Assembly (NCBI GenBank): GCA_050954285.1 | Contig: JBPBPL010000007.1 | Span: 1 to 64,000, forward strand | Direction: 5' to 3' | From: Mucilaginibacter_A sp050954285 | Lineage (GTDB): Bacteria; Bacteroidota; Bacteroidia; Sphingobacteriales; Sphingobacteriaceae | Length of the DNA stretch: 64,000 nt | Shown: piece by piece, positions 34,332-42,954 of the stretch | Layout of the letters: each line of letters begins with the position of its first letter | Numbering within the stretch: position 1 is the first letter of the stretch | Program-made: the position numbers and the translations under genes | The notes under the pieces: generated by a model | Seen by the model: only the letters and a program-made list of their open reading frames with translations | Told to the model about the DNA's origin: nothing | Databases searched by the model: none

Positions 34332-34931
34332 TTATCCGTGTATTGTTTCGCTTCTGCCATAATTTTGCACCACCTGCGCTTCGTATTCCAAAAAAGTTTT
34401 CCAGCGTGCATCCACATCAATCGTAACCGCATATTTTTTGGCTAAACGGATGAACATCGAATAATGGCCGGCTTCGCTTACCATCAGTTCATGGTAAAAA
34501 GCAGAAAGTTCGGCATCGTTAATGTGCTCCGACATCACTTTGAAACGCTCGCAACTCCGGGCTTCAATCATTGCCGAAAACAGCAACCGGTCTATCAATT
34601 GTGCCTCGCGACCACCGCCTTTAATAATAAATTTGGCGAGCTCATTTACATAATTATCTTTCCGTTCCCGCCCTAAAACAAAACCGCGCTGCAAAATTAA
34701 ATCATGTACGCGTTTAAAATGATCCAGTTCTTCCTGAGCCAGCATTACCATTTCCTGTACTAAATCTGATAAGTTGGGGTTTTGTACGATTAGCGTAATC
34801 GCGTTGCTGGCTGCTTTCTGCTCGCAAAAAGCATGGTCAATCAAAATCTCTTCAATGTTGCTTTGTACCACGTTGGTTACCCATTGTGGGTCGGTAGGCA
34901 ATTGCAGTTTTAGGATAGTTTTCTCGCTCAC
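34332..34931 (-). CDS. miaE: tRNA-(ms2io6A)-hydroxylase (MiaE-type diiron enzyme)
   Basis: The 199-residue product starts at GTG (34931, MSEKTILKLQLPTDPQW). The ferritin-like diiron core has ligands in IDHAFCEQKAASNA, AQEELDHFKRVHDLI (ExxH) and SEAGHYSMFIRLAKKY (ExxH), which agrees with MiaE. The enzyme hydroxylates the isopentenyl group of ms2i6A37 in tRNA. A TACCTTTG box ends 4 nt before the GTG. It is followed by nadD, gmk and yicC, all on this strand but further upstream. Confidence 0.88.
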   Translation of the reverse strand: MSEKTILKLQLPTDPQWVTNVVQSNIEEILIDHAFCEQKAASNAITLIVQNPNLSDLVQEMVMLAQEELDHFKRVHDLILQRGFVLGRERKDNYVNELAKFIIKGGGREAQLIDRLLFSAMIEARSCERFKVMSEHINDAELSAFYHELMVSEAGHYSMFIRLAKKYAVTIDVDARWKTFLEYEAQVVQNYGRSETIHG

Positions 34932-34935
34932 ATAG

Positions 34936-34943
34936 CAAAGGTA
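34936..34943 (-). promoter_or_regulatory. -7 box of miaE (probably leaderless)
   Basis: On the minus strand TACCTTTG ends 4 nt before the GTG start at 34931, so transcription probably starts at the start codon. An ATG two bases before the GTG is out of frame and runs straight into a stop, which supports the GTG. Confidence 0.5.
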
Positions 34944-34979
34944 AAGAAATGGACAATTGGAGTTGATGAAGAATTGTGT

Positions 34980-35552
34980 TTACCGATATAAGTTTTTGCT
35001 GCCGATAAATTCAAGCACCACATCTGGCAGAAAATATTGCACGTTCTTTTTTTGGGTAATGGATTTTCGGATAAAGGTGGATGAAATTTCGATCATCGGC
35101 GTATCCGTAACGGTAATGGCTGGATGCTGGCTAAATTCAGTACTTTCAAATCCTGGCCTCGGATAAACGTAAATAGGGTAATCACGCAGCAAAACTTCAT
35201 AATTCTTCCACTTTCGTAATGAATTTAGGTTATCCGAACCCATAATCAGCACAAATTCATGTTGAGGGAATTTTTCGTGCAGATGCGTTAGCGTATCGAT
35301 GGTGTAAGAGGGACGCGATAATTTTAGTTCGATGTCGCTCACCTCAATTTTATCCGAATTTTCGGTAGCCAGTTTGGCCATCTCCAATCGATCATAAGTA
35401 TTGATCAGATCAGATGCTTTTTTAAGCGGATTATGTGGAGAAACCACCAGCCAGATCTTATCCAGATCTGTGTGATGCGCCATATAACTGGCTATAATCA
35501 AATGGCCAGTATGGATAGGATTGAACGAGCCGAAAAACAATCCAATTTTCAT
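34980..35552 (-). CDS. nadD: Nicotinate-nucleotide adenylyltransferase
   Basis: The 190-residue product is full length for NadD. The nucleotidyltransferase motif is GLFFGSFNPIHTGHL, with HTGH at residues 14-17, and the second motif is ISSTFIRKSI near 156-165. It makes deamido-NAD from nicotinate mononucleotide and ATP. It lies 27 bp after gmk; this small gap contains a repeat copy (core 35558-35568). Confidence 0.95.
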   Translation of the reverse strand: MKIGLFFGSFNPIHTGHLIIASYMAHHTDLDKIWLVVSPHNPLKKASDLINTYDRLEMAKLATENSDKIEVSDIELKLSRPSYTIDTLTHLHEKFPQHEFVLIMGSDNLNSLRKWKNYEVLLRDYPIYVYPRPGFESTEFSQHPAITVTDTPMIEISSTFIRKSITQKKNVQYFLPDVVLEFIGSKNLYR

Positions 35553-35553
35553 G

Positions 35554-35582
35554 TAGATACTGTTTTTATCACCTAAAATTTA
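35554..35582 (-). repeat. Dispersed repeat, ACAG version, between gmk and nadD
   Basis: Full-length copy reading GATACTGTTTTTATCACCTA then AAATT on the plus strand. The core is 35558-35568. It fills almost the whole 27-bp gap between the two genes and reaches the gmk stop codon. Confidence 0.8.
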
Positions 35583-36155
35583 GTAATCGCCAATAAAACC
35601 AGCTACCAGATTTTTGGCTTCTTCACAAGCTACATATAGTTCATCATTTTTCAGAATCACATCAAACTGAGGCGCGTAAGCTAATTCTTTTTCAGCTTTC
35701 GCATAACGTTCCTGCAGCTTTTCTTCGCTGTCTGTTCCTCGGCCGCTCAAGCGTTCAATCAGCACTTCCAATGATGGTGGCTGTACAAAAATGGCCAGTG
35801 CTTTTTCTGCAAACTTTCTTTTAAGGTGCAGGCCTCCAATTACGTCAATATCAAAAATAACGTGCTTGCCATTGGTCCAGATGCGCTCGATTTCTGATCT
35901 TAACGTGCCATAAAATGTACCCGAATACACCTCCTCAAACTCCACAAATTCTTTCTGGGCAATGCGGTGCAAAAAATCCGTTTGCGAGATAAAATAATAA
36001 TCTTTTCCCTGCTGTTCATCTCCGCGTGGCGGGCGAGTAGTAGCCGAAATGGAAAATTCCAGATCCGGAAATTTACCCAGCAAATGATGTACAATAGTAG
36101 TTTTGCCAGCTCCCGAAGGCGCAGAAAATATAATGAGTTTACCCGATTGGTTCAT
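35580..36155 (-). CDS. gmk: Guanylate kinase
   Basis: The 191-residue product is full length. The P-loop is APSGAGKT at residues 12-19, and the GMP-binding region is SATTRPPRGDEQQGKDYYFIS. The lid and core include FVEFEEVYSGTFYGTLRSEIERI and FDIDVIGGLHLKRKF. It phosphorylates GMP to GDP. It follows yicC by 80 bp on the same strand, the usual yicC-gmk order in bacteria. Confidence 0.96.
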   Translation of the reverse strand: MNQSGKLIIFSAPSGAGKTTIVHHLLGKFPDLEFSISATTRPPRGDEQQGKDYYFISQTDFLHRIAQKEFVEFEEVYSGTFYGTLRSEIERIWTNGKHVIFDIDVIGGLHLKRKFAEKALAIFVQPPSLEVLIERLSGRGTDSEEKLQERYAKAEKELAYAPQFDVILKNDELYVACEEAKNLVAGFIGDY

Positions 36156-36235
36156 AAAGAAAGTTCATGGTTTTTGGTTCATTGTTTCTGGCTAATAATT
36201 CGGTGAAAACTAACCATCAACCAATTTACTATCAA

Positions 36236-37111
36236 CTATAGCACATTTAACAATTGTTCTTTAATTTTTTCCAGTTCTTCTTTCATGCCAACCACTAATT
36301 TCTGAATGATGGCATTGTTGGCTTTAGAACCTAATGTATTCACTTCGCGTCCAATTTCCTGAGCGATGAAACCCAGTTTTTTGCCATTAGCATCGGCGCT
36401 TTTTAAAGTTTCCAAAAAGTAATCACAATGCGTTTTCAGGCGGATTTTTTCTTCCGTAATATCCAGTTTATCAATGTAATAAATCAATTCCTGCTCAAAA
36501 CGGTTCTGGTCGATATTTTCGCGGCCAACGGCTTCAGCCAAAAAATTATTTAAACGGTCTTTTATAGTGATGATGCGGACCGGTTCTTCCACAACAACTT
36601 TTTCCAGGTTTTCCAGGATAATGCTGATGCGCAGTTTCAAATCATTTTCCAGTACATTGCCTTCATCCAAACGAAACTGCTGGAAAGCTTCTACCGCTTT
36701 TTTAAATAGTTGCGCAACCGTTTTCCACTCATCTTCAGAAGCTTTTTCTTCCTGATATTTCATTACATCCGGCAAACCCAGCGCGAGTTGCAGCAAATTA
36801 TCTGCCTGCTGACCTGTTTTTGCTGATACTTCTTTTAGCTGCTCTAAATATTGCTGCAACAGGTTTATATCAATGCCTAAAGCTGCAGTTTTAGCTTCAT
36901 TTTGCTCAATGTTGATGCTCAAATTTACTTTTCCGCGCTCAATTAAACGGCTGCATTCATTGCGCAGTTCAAACTCTTTATCGGCAAAAACACGGGGAAT
37001 TTTAACAGACAGCTCCAGAAATTTGCTGTTGAGGGATTTTATTTCAACGGTATATTTTACGTTGCCCAGATCCTGACTGATCAAGCCAAAACCGGTCATG
37101 GATTTTATCAT
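36236..37111 (-). CDS. YicC-family endoribonuclease
   Basis: The product is 291 residues from the ATG at 37111 (MIKSMTGFGLISQDLG); the TTG at 37117 lies inside the promoter box, so it is rejected. The YicC N-terminal domain (KSMTGFG ... VEIKSLNSKFLELSVKIPR) and C-terminal DUF1732 domain (GKKLGFIAQEIGREVNTLGSKANN) are both complete. YicC proteins have been reported as endoribonucleases that act on sRNA. A repeat core (36827-36837) encodes LKEVSA. Confidence 0.92.
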   Translation of the reverse strand: MIKSMTGFGLISQDLGNVKYTVEIKSLNSKFLELSVKIPRVFADKEFELRNECSRLIERGKVNLSINIEQNEAKTAALGIDINLLQQYLEQLKEVSAKTGQQADNLLQLALGLPDVMKYQEEKASEDEWKTVAQLFKKAVEAFQQFRLDEGNVLENDLKLRISIILENLEKVVVEEPVRIITIKDRLNNFLAEAVGRENIDQNRFEQELIYYIDKLDITEEKIRLKTHCDYFLETLKSADANGKKLGFIAQEIGREVNTLGSKANNAIIQKLVVGMKEELEKIKEQLLNVL

Positions 37112-37114
37112 CTG

Positions 37115-37122
37115 CAAAGATA
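37115..37122 (-). promoter_or_regulatory. -7 box of the yicC gene (probably leaderless)
   Basis: TATCTTTG on the minus strand, followed by CAG and then the ATG at 37111. The 3-nt gap implies transcription starting at or inside the start codon. Confidence 0.55.
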
Positions 37123-37169
37123 AAAATTTATAAGTACGACTATAGTTTTAAAAGATCTTACATAAAGTC

Positions 37170-37196
37170 AATACTGCTTTTATCAACCTAAAACTG
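37170..37196 (-). repeat. Hybrid variant of the dispersed repeat
   Basis: Plus strand CAATACTGCTTTTATCAACC then TAAAAC. The core reads TACTGCTTTTA, intermediate between the two common versions, with full flanks. It lies between the divergent yicC and 37248 genes. Confidence 0.65.
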
Positions 37197-37217
37197 GTAA
37201 TTAACAAAATTTAACGC

Positions 37218-37245
37218 TTTGCCAGTGTGGCTTTTATTAATTTTG
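37218..37245 (+). promoter_or_regulatory. Promoter of the gene at 37248 (leaderless)
   Basis: TTTG (37218-37221), 16 bp, then TAATTTTG (37238-37245), both matching the consensus. The box ends 2 nt before the ATG at 37248 and 5 nt before a second ATG at 37251. Confidence 0.6.
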
Positions 37246-37247
37246 TG

Positions 37248-37985
37248 ATGATGCTAAAACCGATTTTTTATGTTTTTTTGCTGATTATTGCTCTTCAAAT
37301 TCAGTATGCTTCTTCTGCATTTGCACAGCAAGAATTTGTGTTAAAAGGCGTTATCTTTCAAAAGCAAAGCAATTTCCGGGTTGCAAATGCGCTGGTTTTT
37401 AACCTGAAAAATAAATTGACAGTTGGAAGTGATAATTTAGGTGCATTTAGTATTAAAGCAACCTTGGGAGACACGCTGCGGATTTTCAAAAAAGATTACT
37501 CTGAAAATTATTATATAATTGAAAATCAGAAAGATGCGGTGATTCAGCTTTCGCAAGTAATTCAGCTAAATGAAGTGCGGATTGTTGGCCAGAGTAAAAA
37601 ACAGGAGCTGGATGAAACGATGCGGCAATATCATGGTCAGGGTAGTTTTTATAATGGGAAACCACCAGTGCTTGCTGCTTTAGCTTCGCCAATTACGGGT
37701 TTGTACGAACTATTTGGCAAAACGCCCGGTCAGGCAAGGCGTTTTCAGGCTTTTTCTAAAGTAGAAACCGAGCAGATTAACATTGATAAGCGCTTTAATA
37801 AAAGCGTAGTAAAGCAAAACACGGATTTAACGGATGCGCAGTTAGATATATTTATGGATACTTTCCGGCCATCTTACGATCAGTTGTCGCGATGGAATGA
37901 ATATGATCTGATCAATTACATTAAAACTTCTGCCAAGCAATTAAAGGATGGTAAAGCACCGCCGCCATTAAAAAAACTGTATTAA
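37248..37985 (+). CDS. Secreted protein with carboxypeptidase-like regulatory domain, unknown function
   Basis: The product is ~245 residues from ATG 37248 or 37251; an in-frame GTG at 37227 lies upstream of the promoter box. A signal peptide (IFYVFLLIIALQIQYASSAFA) is followed by a CarboxypepD_reg-like beta-sandwich (LKGVIFQKQSNFRVANALVFNLKN, ~30-115) and a C-terminal region (LYELFGKTPGQARRFQAF) of unknown role. Similar proteins are widespread in Bacteroidota and probably sit in the envelope. The stop codon TAA is the start of a repeat core (37983-37993). Confidence 0.75.
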   Translation: MMLKPIFYVFLLIIALQIQYASSAFAQQEFVLKGVIFQKQSNFRVANALVFNLKNKLTVGSDNLGAFSIKATLGDTLRIFKKDYSENYYIIENQKDAVIQLSQVIQLNEVRIVGQSKKQELDETMRQYHGQGSFYNGKPPVLAALASPITGLYELFGKTPGQARRFQAFSKVETEQINIDKRFNKSVVKQNTDLTDAQLDIFMDTFRPSYDQLSRWNEYDLINYIKTSAKQLKDGKAPPPLKKLY

Positions 37986-37998
37986 AAGAAGCATTTTG

Positions 37999-38724
37999 CT
38001 AAATGCCTAAAGCTTCGCAAGCTTTTTCGGCGGCCAGTTTTTCGGCAGTTTTTTTGTTAAATTCTTTACCGCTTCCTAAAACTTCACCATCAACATTAGC
38101 CTGAACGGTAAACAATTTAGAATTTTCGCCTTGCTGATTAGTGGTTAGTTCAAAAATAATGTCTTTACCATGCCGCTGGCACCATTCAATTAATTTGCTT
38201 TTGAAGTTAGTTTCCGTTTTTTCCAGCGTATGGATATCAATATGAGACTTGATAATCCGGTTGATTAGAAAATCTTTGGTGAAATTGTAGCCTTTATCCA
38301 GATAAACCGCGCCAACCAAAGCTTCGAAAGCATCACCAAGCAAAGAGCTTTGCCGGCTGGTATTAATTACGCGGTTATCAAATTCTACCAACTGTTCAAA
38401 TCCCAGCTTTCTGCCTAACTGGTTTAAATTAACCCGGCTTACTATTTTGGAGCGTAATTCGGTCAAAAATCCTTCATCTTCATAAGGATACATTTTGAAA
38501 AGCACTTCGGCCACAACAGAACCGAGGACAGCATCACCCAAAAATTCTAATCTTTCGTTGCTGTTTTTAATGCCCTTTTTTATAACCTGTGCCACAGATT
38601 TATGACGGAAAGCTAAACGGTAAAGCATTAAATTACCGGGCACAAAACCCAAAAGGTTCTTTAACAATTTAACGTATTTTCTGCTGGGAGATAAATAAAG
38701 CTTGTAAAACCTTAAAACCGGCAT
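37999..38724 (-). CDS. rnc: Ribonuclease III
   Basis: The 241-residue product is full length. The catalytic signature NERLEFLGDAV is at residues ~56-66, followed by EDEGFLTELRSKIVSR and the second acidic motif GDAFEALVGAVYLDKG. The double-stranded RNA-binding domain occupies ~170-240, with TAEKLAAEKACEAL at the end. It lies 6 bp downstream of fabF, in the common Bacteroidota order acpP-fabF-rnc. Confidence 0.96.
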   Translation of the reverse strand: MPVLRFYKLYLSPSRKYVKLLKNLLGFVPGNLMLYRLAFRHKSVAQVIKKGIKNSNERLEFLGDAVLGSVVAEVLFKMYPYEDEGFLTELRSKIVSRVNLNQLGRKLGFEQLVEFDNRVINTSRQSSLLGDAFEALVGAVYLDKGYNFTKDFLINRIIKSHIDIHTLEKTETNFKSKLIEWCQRHGKDIIFELTTNQQGENSKLFTVQANVDGEVLGSGKEFNKKTAEKLAAEKACEALGI

Positions 38725-38730
38725 TCAATA

Positions 38731-39984
38731 CTATTCTTCGTATTTGGTAAAAATAACAGAAGCATTATGGCCTCCAAAGCCAAAAGTATTACTCTGGGCG
38801 GTACGTACCAGGCGTTTTTGTGCTTTATTGAAAGTGAAGTTTAATTGCGGATCAAACTCGGGATCATCCGTAAAATGGTTAATAGTAGGAGGGATGATGT
38901 CATTTTGTACAGCCAGAATAGCGGCAATTGCTTCGATTGCACCAGCCGCACCAAGCAAATGGCCTGTCATTGATTTAGTAGAACTGATGTTTAATTTATA
39001 AGCATCTTCTCCAAATAAACTTACGATTGCTTTGGTTTCGCTGATATCACCTAACTGGGTAGAAGTTCCATGAACGTTGATGTAATCAATATCACTGGTG
39101 GTTAGATTGGCATCGCGCAAAGCATTCGTCATCACCAGGCGTGCGCCCAATCCTTCAGGATGCGGAGCGGTAATGTGGTTTGCATCAGCGCTCATGCCTC
39201 CGCCAATCAGTTCGGCATAAATTTTTGCTCCACGGGCTTTTGCATGTTCGAGGCTTTCTAAAATAAGAGCACCAGCACCTTCGCCGGCTACAAAACCGTC
39301 GCGATCTTTGTCGAACGGTCGGGATGCTGTTTTTGGGTCATCATTTCTGGTAGATAAAGCATGCATTGCATTAAAGCCACCCATTCCGGCTTCATTAATG
39401 ATGGCTTCAGAGCCTCCTGAAATCAGTACATCGGCAGTACCTAAGCGAATGTAATTGAAAGAATCAATTAAAGCATTTGTGCCGGAAGCGCAAGCAGAAA
39501 CGGTAGAAAAATTAGGACCGCGCAAACCATATTTGATAGATATATGGCCTGGAGCGATATCCAGAATCATCTTTGGAATAAAATACGGATTATAACGCGG
39601 TGTTCCATCGCCTTTTGCAAAGCTGGAAACTTCATCTAAAAAAGTTTTCAATCCACCAATACCGGCACCCCAGATTACGCCAATGCGGTTAGTATCCAAG
39701 TTTGGGAAATCCAAATTAGCATCGCGTACGGCTTCATCCACCGCAAACATGGCATAATGTACAAAAGGATCCATCTTGCGTGCTTCTTTTCTACCAAAAA
39801 TTTCTTCGGCAGAAAAGTTTTTTACTTCGCAGGCAAACTTAGTTTTGAATTTACTGGTGTCGAAACTCTTAATGAAGTCAGCACCGCTCACTCCGGTAAG
39901 CAAAGCATTCCAGTAATCCGGAACATTATTGCCAATCGGAGTAAGTGCGCCAAGACCTGTTACAACTACTCTTTTTAACTCCAT
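38731..39984 (-). CDS. fabF: Beta-ketoacyl-ACP synthase II
   Basis: The 417-residue product is full length. The nucleophile Cys is in VSACASGTNALIDSF (about residue 164), and the catalytic His residues are in NVHGTSTQLGD and KSMTGHLLGAAG. The C-terminal NTFGFGGHNASVIF is also conserved. It elongates acyl-ACP in fatty-acid synthesis. It is transcribed with acpP (19 bp upstream) and rnc. Confidence 0.97.
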   Translation of the reverse strand: MELKRVVVTGLGALTPIGNNVPDYWNALLTGVSGADFIKSFDTSKFKTKFACEVKNFSAEEIFGRKEARKMDPFVHYAMFAVDEAVRDANLDFPNLDTNRIGVIWGAGIGGLKTFLDEVSSFAKGDGTPRYNPYFIPKMILDIAPGHISIKYGLRGPNFSTVSACASGTNALIDSFNYIRLGTADVLISGGSEAIINEAGMGGFNAMHALSTRNDDPKTASRPFDKDRDGFVAGEGAGALILESLEHAKARGAKIYAELIGGGMSADANHITAPHPEGLGARLVMTNALRDANLTTSDIDYINVHGTSTQLGDISETKAIVSLFGEDAYKLNISSTKSMTGHLLGAAGAIEAIAAILAVQNDIIPPTINHFTDDPEFDPQLNFTFNKAQKRLVRTAQSNTFGFGGHNASVIFTKYEE

Positions 39985-40003
39985 TTAATTAGTAAAAGCG
40001 CTA

Positions 40004-40240
40004 TTATTTAACGTTTTTTTCCAGGTAAGCGATAGCCTGGCCTACTGTGCCAATGTTTTCTGCCTGATCATCAGGGATGGCTACATTAAATTCTTTTTCA
40101 AATTCCATGATCAATTCTACAGTATCCAAAGAATCTGCACCTAAGTCATTGGTGAAACTTGCTTCTGGTGTAACCTCGTTTTCGTCAACACCTAATTTTT
40201 CTACAATAATTGCTTTTACTCTGGAAGCGATATCAGACAT
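40004..40240 (-). CDS. acpP: Acyl carrier protein
   Basis: The 78-residue acidic product has the phosphopantetheine attachment site GADSLDTVELIMEFEKEF with Ser37. It carries acyl chains in fatty-acid synthesis and heads the acpP-fabF-rnc operon. Sequence and length are ordinary for the family. Confidence 0.98.
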   Translation of the reverse strand: MSDIASRVKAIIVEKLGVDENEVTPEASFTNDLGADSLDTVELIMEFEKEFNVAIPDDQAENIGTVGQAIAYLEKNVK

Positions 40241-40272
40241 AGTCTTAATTTTTATGGTTAAATAAATCTGTG

Positions 40273-40303
40273 CAAAGAAAAATAAATTAAATCAAATATC
40301 AAA
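40273..40303 (-). promoter_or_regulatory. Possible promoter of acpP-fabF-rnc
   Basis: On the minus strand TTTG (40303-40300) lies 19 bp from TTTCTTTG (40280-40273), which deviates from TAnnTTTG only in its second base. It would give a leader of about 28 nt before the ATG at 40240. Confidence 0.45.
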
Positions 40304-40344
40304 CCTAACAAAAACTTTTGCCCGCTTAAATAAGTTACAGGAAA

Positions 40345-40370
40345 AATGCTGTTTTTATCGATGTTTTTTT
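40345..40370 (-). repeat. Dispersed repeat, ACAG version
   Basis: Core 40347-40357, continuing TCGATGTTTTTTT, in the 225-bp divergent space between acpP and the gene at 40466. The same long T-run flank occurs at the copy near 56921. Confidence 0.75.
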
Positions 40371-40465
40371 GTACCAAAAATTAATATTTATTAGTAAAAG
40401 CGTAATACCGGGAAGCTATTTATAGTTTCATTTGTAGTGTAAAATAATTTCTATAAGCGATACGA

Positions 40466-40885
40466 TTGAACAGGAGAATACTAAGTTTTGAGTTAGATCT
40501 GGACTTCATTTTAATTGCAATTACTTCGCAGTTGAAAGATTACCGGCTATGCTATCATATCAATAAAGAACTCCATATCGACTTTAGAAAAATTAACGAT
40601 TATGAGCTGAATTTTTTTGCAGGTAATGAACCGATGCAGTTTTCACAGTATTTTTACCAAATTAAAGCATCAGAAACCGAGTTTTATATTATTGCTAATC
40701 AGGGTGCTACTGGTTTTTTAATTCCGGAAATGGGCAGCGTAAATTATTTTATGCTGATTAAAAATCATTTTGATGAAGAAGATCTGGGCAATATGATTTG
40801 CCGTTTAAAACAAATCGAAAATATCAGAAAAGCAGTTCAAATTGACCCGAAACGCATCAAATCAAACGAAAACCTCTTATTTTAA
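40466..40885 (+). CDS. IPExxxVDY-family protein
   Basis: The 139-residue product starts at TTG. The segment LDLDFILIAITSQLKDYRLCYHINKEL (~8-34) and IPEMGSVNYFMLIKNHF (~93-109) identify the Bacteroidota family named after the IPExxxVDY motif, here with VNY instead of VDY. The function is unknown. The gene precedes pyk on the same strand with an 83-bp gap, a frequent neighbour arrangement in this family, from memory. Confidence 0.82.
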   Translation: MNRRILSFELDLDFILIAITSQLKDYRLCYHINKELHIDFRKINDYELNFFAGNEPMQFSQYFYQIKASETEFYIIANQGATGFLIPEMGSVNYFMLIKNHFDEEDLGNMICRLKQIENIRKAVQIDPKRIKSNENLLF

Positions 40886-40915
40886 ACAATTTCATTCTTA
40901 GTGTTAAAATTACAC

Positions 40916-40923
40916 TAATTTTG
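40916..40923 (+). promoter_or_regulatory. -7 box of pyk
   Basis: TAATTTTG matches TAnnTTTG. Transcription would start near 40928, so the repeat copy at 40930-40940 would be at the 5' end of the pyk leader. Confidence 0.45.
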
Positions 40924-40968
40924 TTCAGATAAAAGAAGCACGATAAAATTTAAACTTTATTTATATAC

Positions 40969-42402
40969 ATGAAAATTTCGCACAAAAGAACTAAGATAGT
41001 TGCCACACTTGGGCCGGTTTCCTCGCAAAAAGAGATGTTGTTATCTTTAATCCGGGCTGGTGTTAATGTTTGCAGGCTAAATTTCTCTCATGGGAAACAG
41101 GCAGATCATCAAATAGCAATTGATAATATTCGTGAAATTAATGAGCAATATAAGCTGAATGTTGGTATCCTGGCCGATTTGCAAGGTCCGAAAATCAGGA
41201 TTGGTATGGTGAAAGAAGGTGGCGTCCAGTTAATTAACGGAACTACCATCAACATGACAACCAAAGAATGTGTGGGTGATGAAAACCAGATTTACATTAC
41301 TTATGAAAGCTTTCCGAAAGATGTGGTTGCCGGAGAAGTTATTTTGCTGGATGATGGCAAACTGCAAATGCGTGTAAAGGAAACCAACAATCGGGATACA
41401 GTTGTTTGCGAAGTAGTTCATGGTGGGATTTTAACTTCTCGTAAAGGTGTTAATTTGCCAAATACTAAGGTTTCTATTCCAAGTTTAACAGAAGATGATT
41501 TGTTTAATCTGGATTTTGCTTTAAAAAACGATGTAGAATGGATTGGTTTGTCTTTCGTTCGTACAGCAGAAGATATTGTTGATTTGAAGCGCATTATCAG
41601 CCGTAGCGGCAAGTCGGCACGGGTAATTGCGAAAATTGAAAAACCGGAAGCTATCGAACATATTGATGCTATTATAGAAGTTACGGATGGCGTAATGGTT
41701 GCCCGTGGTGATCTGGGTGTAGAAATGCCGATGGAGCAGGTGCCTTTGTTGCAAAAAATGATTGCCCGTAAATGTCGTGCTGCTTCTAAACCAGTAATTG
41801 TGGCTACACAAATGTTGGAAAGCATGATTACAACGCCGCGCCCAACACGTGCTGAAGTAAATGATGTTGCTAACTCGGTATTAGATGGTGCAGATGCAGT
41901 GATGTTGAGCGGGGAAACTTCTGTAGGAGAATTTCCGGTGATTGTGATCGAGACGATGCAAAAAATTATCAAAAATGTAGAAGAATTTGGTTATCCTTTT
42001 CACACACCAAAACCGGTGAATGAAAATTCATCTACAGTTTTGTCTGATGCCGTTTGTAGTTCTGCCGTTTATCTGGCAGAACAAACTAAAGCAATCGGAA
42101 TTGTAACGATGACTTCTTCCGGCTATACAGCATTTGAAATTTCCAGCCATAGGCCAAAAGCAAACACCTTTATTTTCACCCGAAACCGCCATTTGCTTAG
42201 AACTTTAAGCTTGTTATGGGGAGTTAGGGGCTTTTATTACGATAAATTTGATACCAATTCTACCGATGGAAGTATTGAAGAAATTAATGCAATTTTAAAA
42301 AGTCAGAATTTAGTGGAAGAAGGTGATATTGTAATTAATACAGCAGCTATTCCAATGGAGAAAAAAGGAAGAACCAATATGATTAAAGTAAGCACAATAT
42401 AA
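40969..42402 (+). CDS. pyk: Pyruvate kinase
   Basis: The 477-residue product is full length. Signatures are KIVATLGPVSS (N-terminus), NFSHGKQADHQ, DLQGPKIRIG, IAKIEKPEAIEHID, VMVARGDLGVEMP and the substrate region KPVIVATQMLESMI. It makes pyruvate and ATP in glycolysis, and its pyruvate pool also receives the products of the hexuronate pathway. A strong terminator follows at 42421. Confidence 0.97.
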   Translation: MKISHKRTKIVATLGPVSSQKEMLLSLIRAGVNVCRLNFSHGKQADHQIAIDNIREINEQYKLNVGILADLQGPKIRIGMVKEGGVQLINGTTINMTTKECVGDENQIYITYESFPKDVVAGEVILLDDGKLQMRVKETNNRDTVVCEVVHGGILTSRKGVNLPNTKVSIPSLTEDDLFNLDFALKNDVEWIGLSFVRTAEDIVDLKRIISRSGKSARVIAKIEKPEAIEHIDAIIEVTDGVMVARGDLGVEMPMEQVPLLQKMIARKCRAASKPVIVATQMLESMITTPRPTRAEVNDVANSVLDGADAVMLSGETSVGEFPVIVIETMQKIIKNVEEFGYPFHTPKPVNENSSTVLSDAVCSSAVYLAEQTKAIGIVTMTSSGYTAFEISSHRPKANTFIFTRNRHLLRTLSLLWGVRGFYYDKFDTNSTDGSIEEINAILKSQNLVEEGDIVINTAAIPMEKKGRTNMIKVSTI

Positions 42403-42420
42403 AGTTAACTTTATACATCA

Positions 42421-42460
42421 ATAAAAAGAGCATTCTTAAATTTAAGAATGCTCTTTTTAT
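42421..42460. terminator. Rho-independent terminator after pyk
   Basis: A perfect 40-bp palindrome: arms ATAAAAAGAGCATTCTTAAA (42421-42440) and TTTAAGAATGCTCTTTTTAT (42441-42460). The T-run follows the GC part of the stem on both strands, so it can work bidirectionally for pyk and the convergent regulator gene. Confidence 0.9.
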
Positions 42461-42481
42461 ATACTTACATTTTTAATAAAT

Positions 42482-42541
42482 AGATACTTCTTTTATCGTA
42501 TTAAAATTTAGATATTAATTTATGGTGCTAAAAGAAGTATG
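42482..42541. repeat. Inverted pair of dispersed repeats between convergent genes
   Basis: GAAG-type cores 42485-42495 (minus) and 42529-42539 (plus). Arms ATACTTCTTTTA and TAAAAGAAGTAT pair perfectly around a ~33 nt AT-rich loop. This is the last copy before the long repeat-free stretch. Confidence 0.7.
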
Positions 42542-42551
42542 TTGAAATGGT

Positions 42552-42953
42552 TTAACTTTCAATCAGTTGCAACAAACTTTCGGTTTTAATTGGCTTCTCT
42601 AAAAAAAACTTTACAGACTGGTAACTGGTTATTTTTTCCATGTTACTTTTACTTATAGAAGAAGTTAAAGCACAAATGGTATATTGATCTTGGATGTTTG
42701 CTGGCAGTTTTTCAAACTCCTCTACAAATTCAAAACCATCCATTAACGGCATATAAATATCCAAGATAATTATATTTTTTGATGATGGTTGCGATAAATC
42801 CAAACTTGTATTGATTATAGAATTGTAAGCTTCCTGGGCACTGAAAAATGAAACAACATTTACAGTTGAGCCTGAAGTTTTTAATCTTTTTTTAATCAGA
42901 TAACAATCTTCTTTACTATCATCTATAATAATAACATTGATAATTTGCGCCAT
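42552..42953 (-). CDS. Single-domain response regulator
   Basis: The product is 133 residues from the ATG at 42953 (MAQIINVIIIDDSKEDCYLI). That start leaves a 1-bp gap to the upstream kinase gene, while a longer frame would overlap it. It is a CheY-like receiver: acidic DD at 10-11, phospho-acceptor Asp in IIILDIYMPLMDGFEFV, Ser/Thr in CALTSS and Lys in FLEKPIKTESL. There is no output domain, so it acts through protein contact or as a phospho-relay partner of the adjacent kinases. Confidence 0.9.
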   Translation of the reverse strand: MAQIINVIIIDDSKEDCYLIKKRLKTSGSTVNVVSFFSAQEAYNSIINTSLDLSQPSSKNIIILDIYMPLMDGFEFVEEFEKLPANIQDQYTICALTSSISKSNMEKITSYQSVKFFLEKPIKTESLLQLIES

Positions 42954-42954
42954 C

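Noticed and set aside
41418..41972. 184-codon minus-strand frame opposite pyk
   Set aside because: Antisense to the pyruvate kinase core; codon pattern mirrors the real gene.
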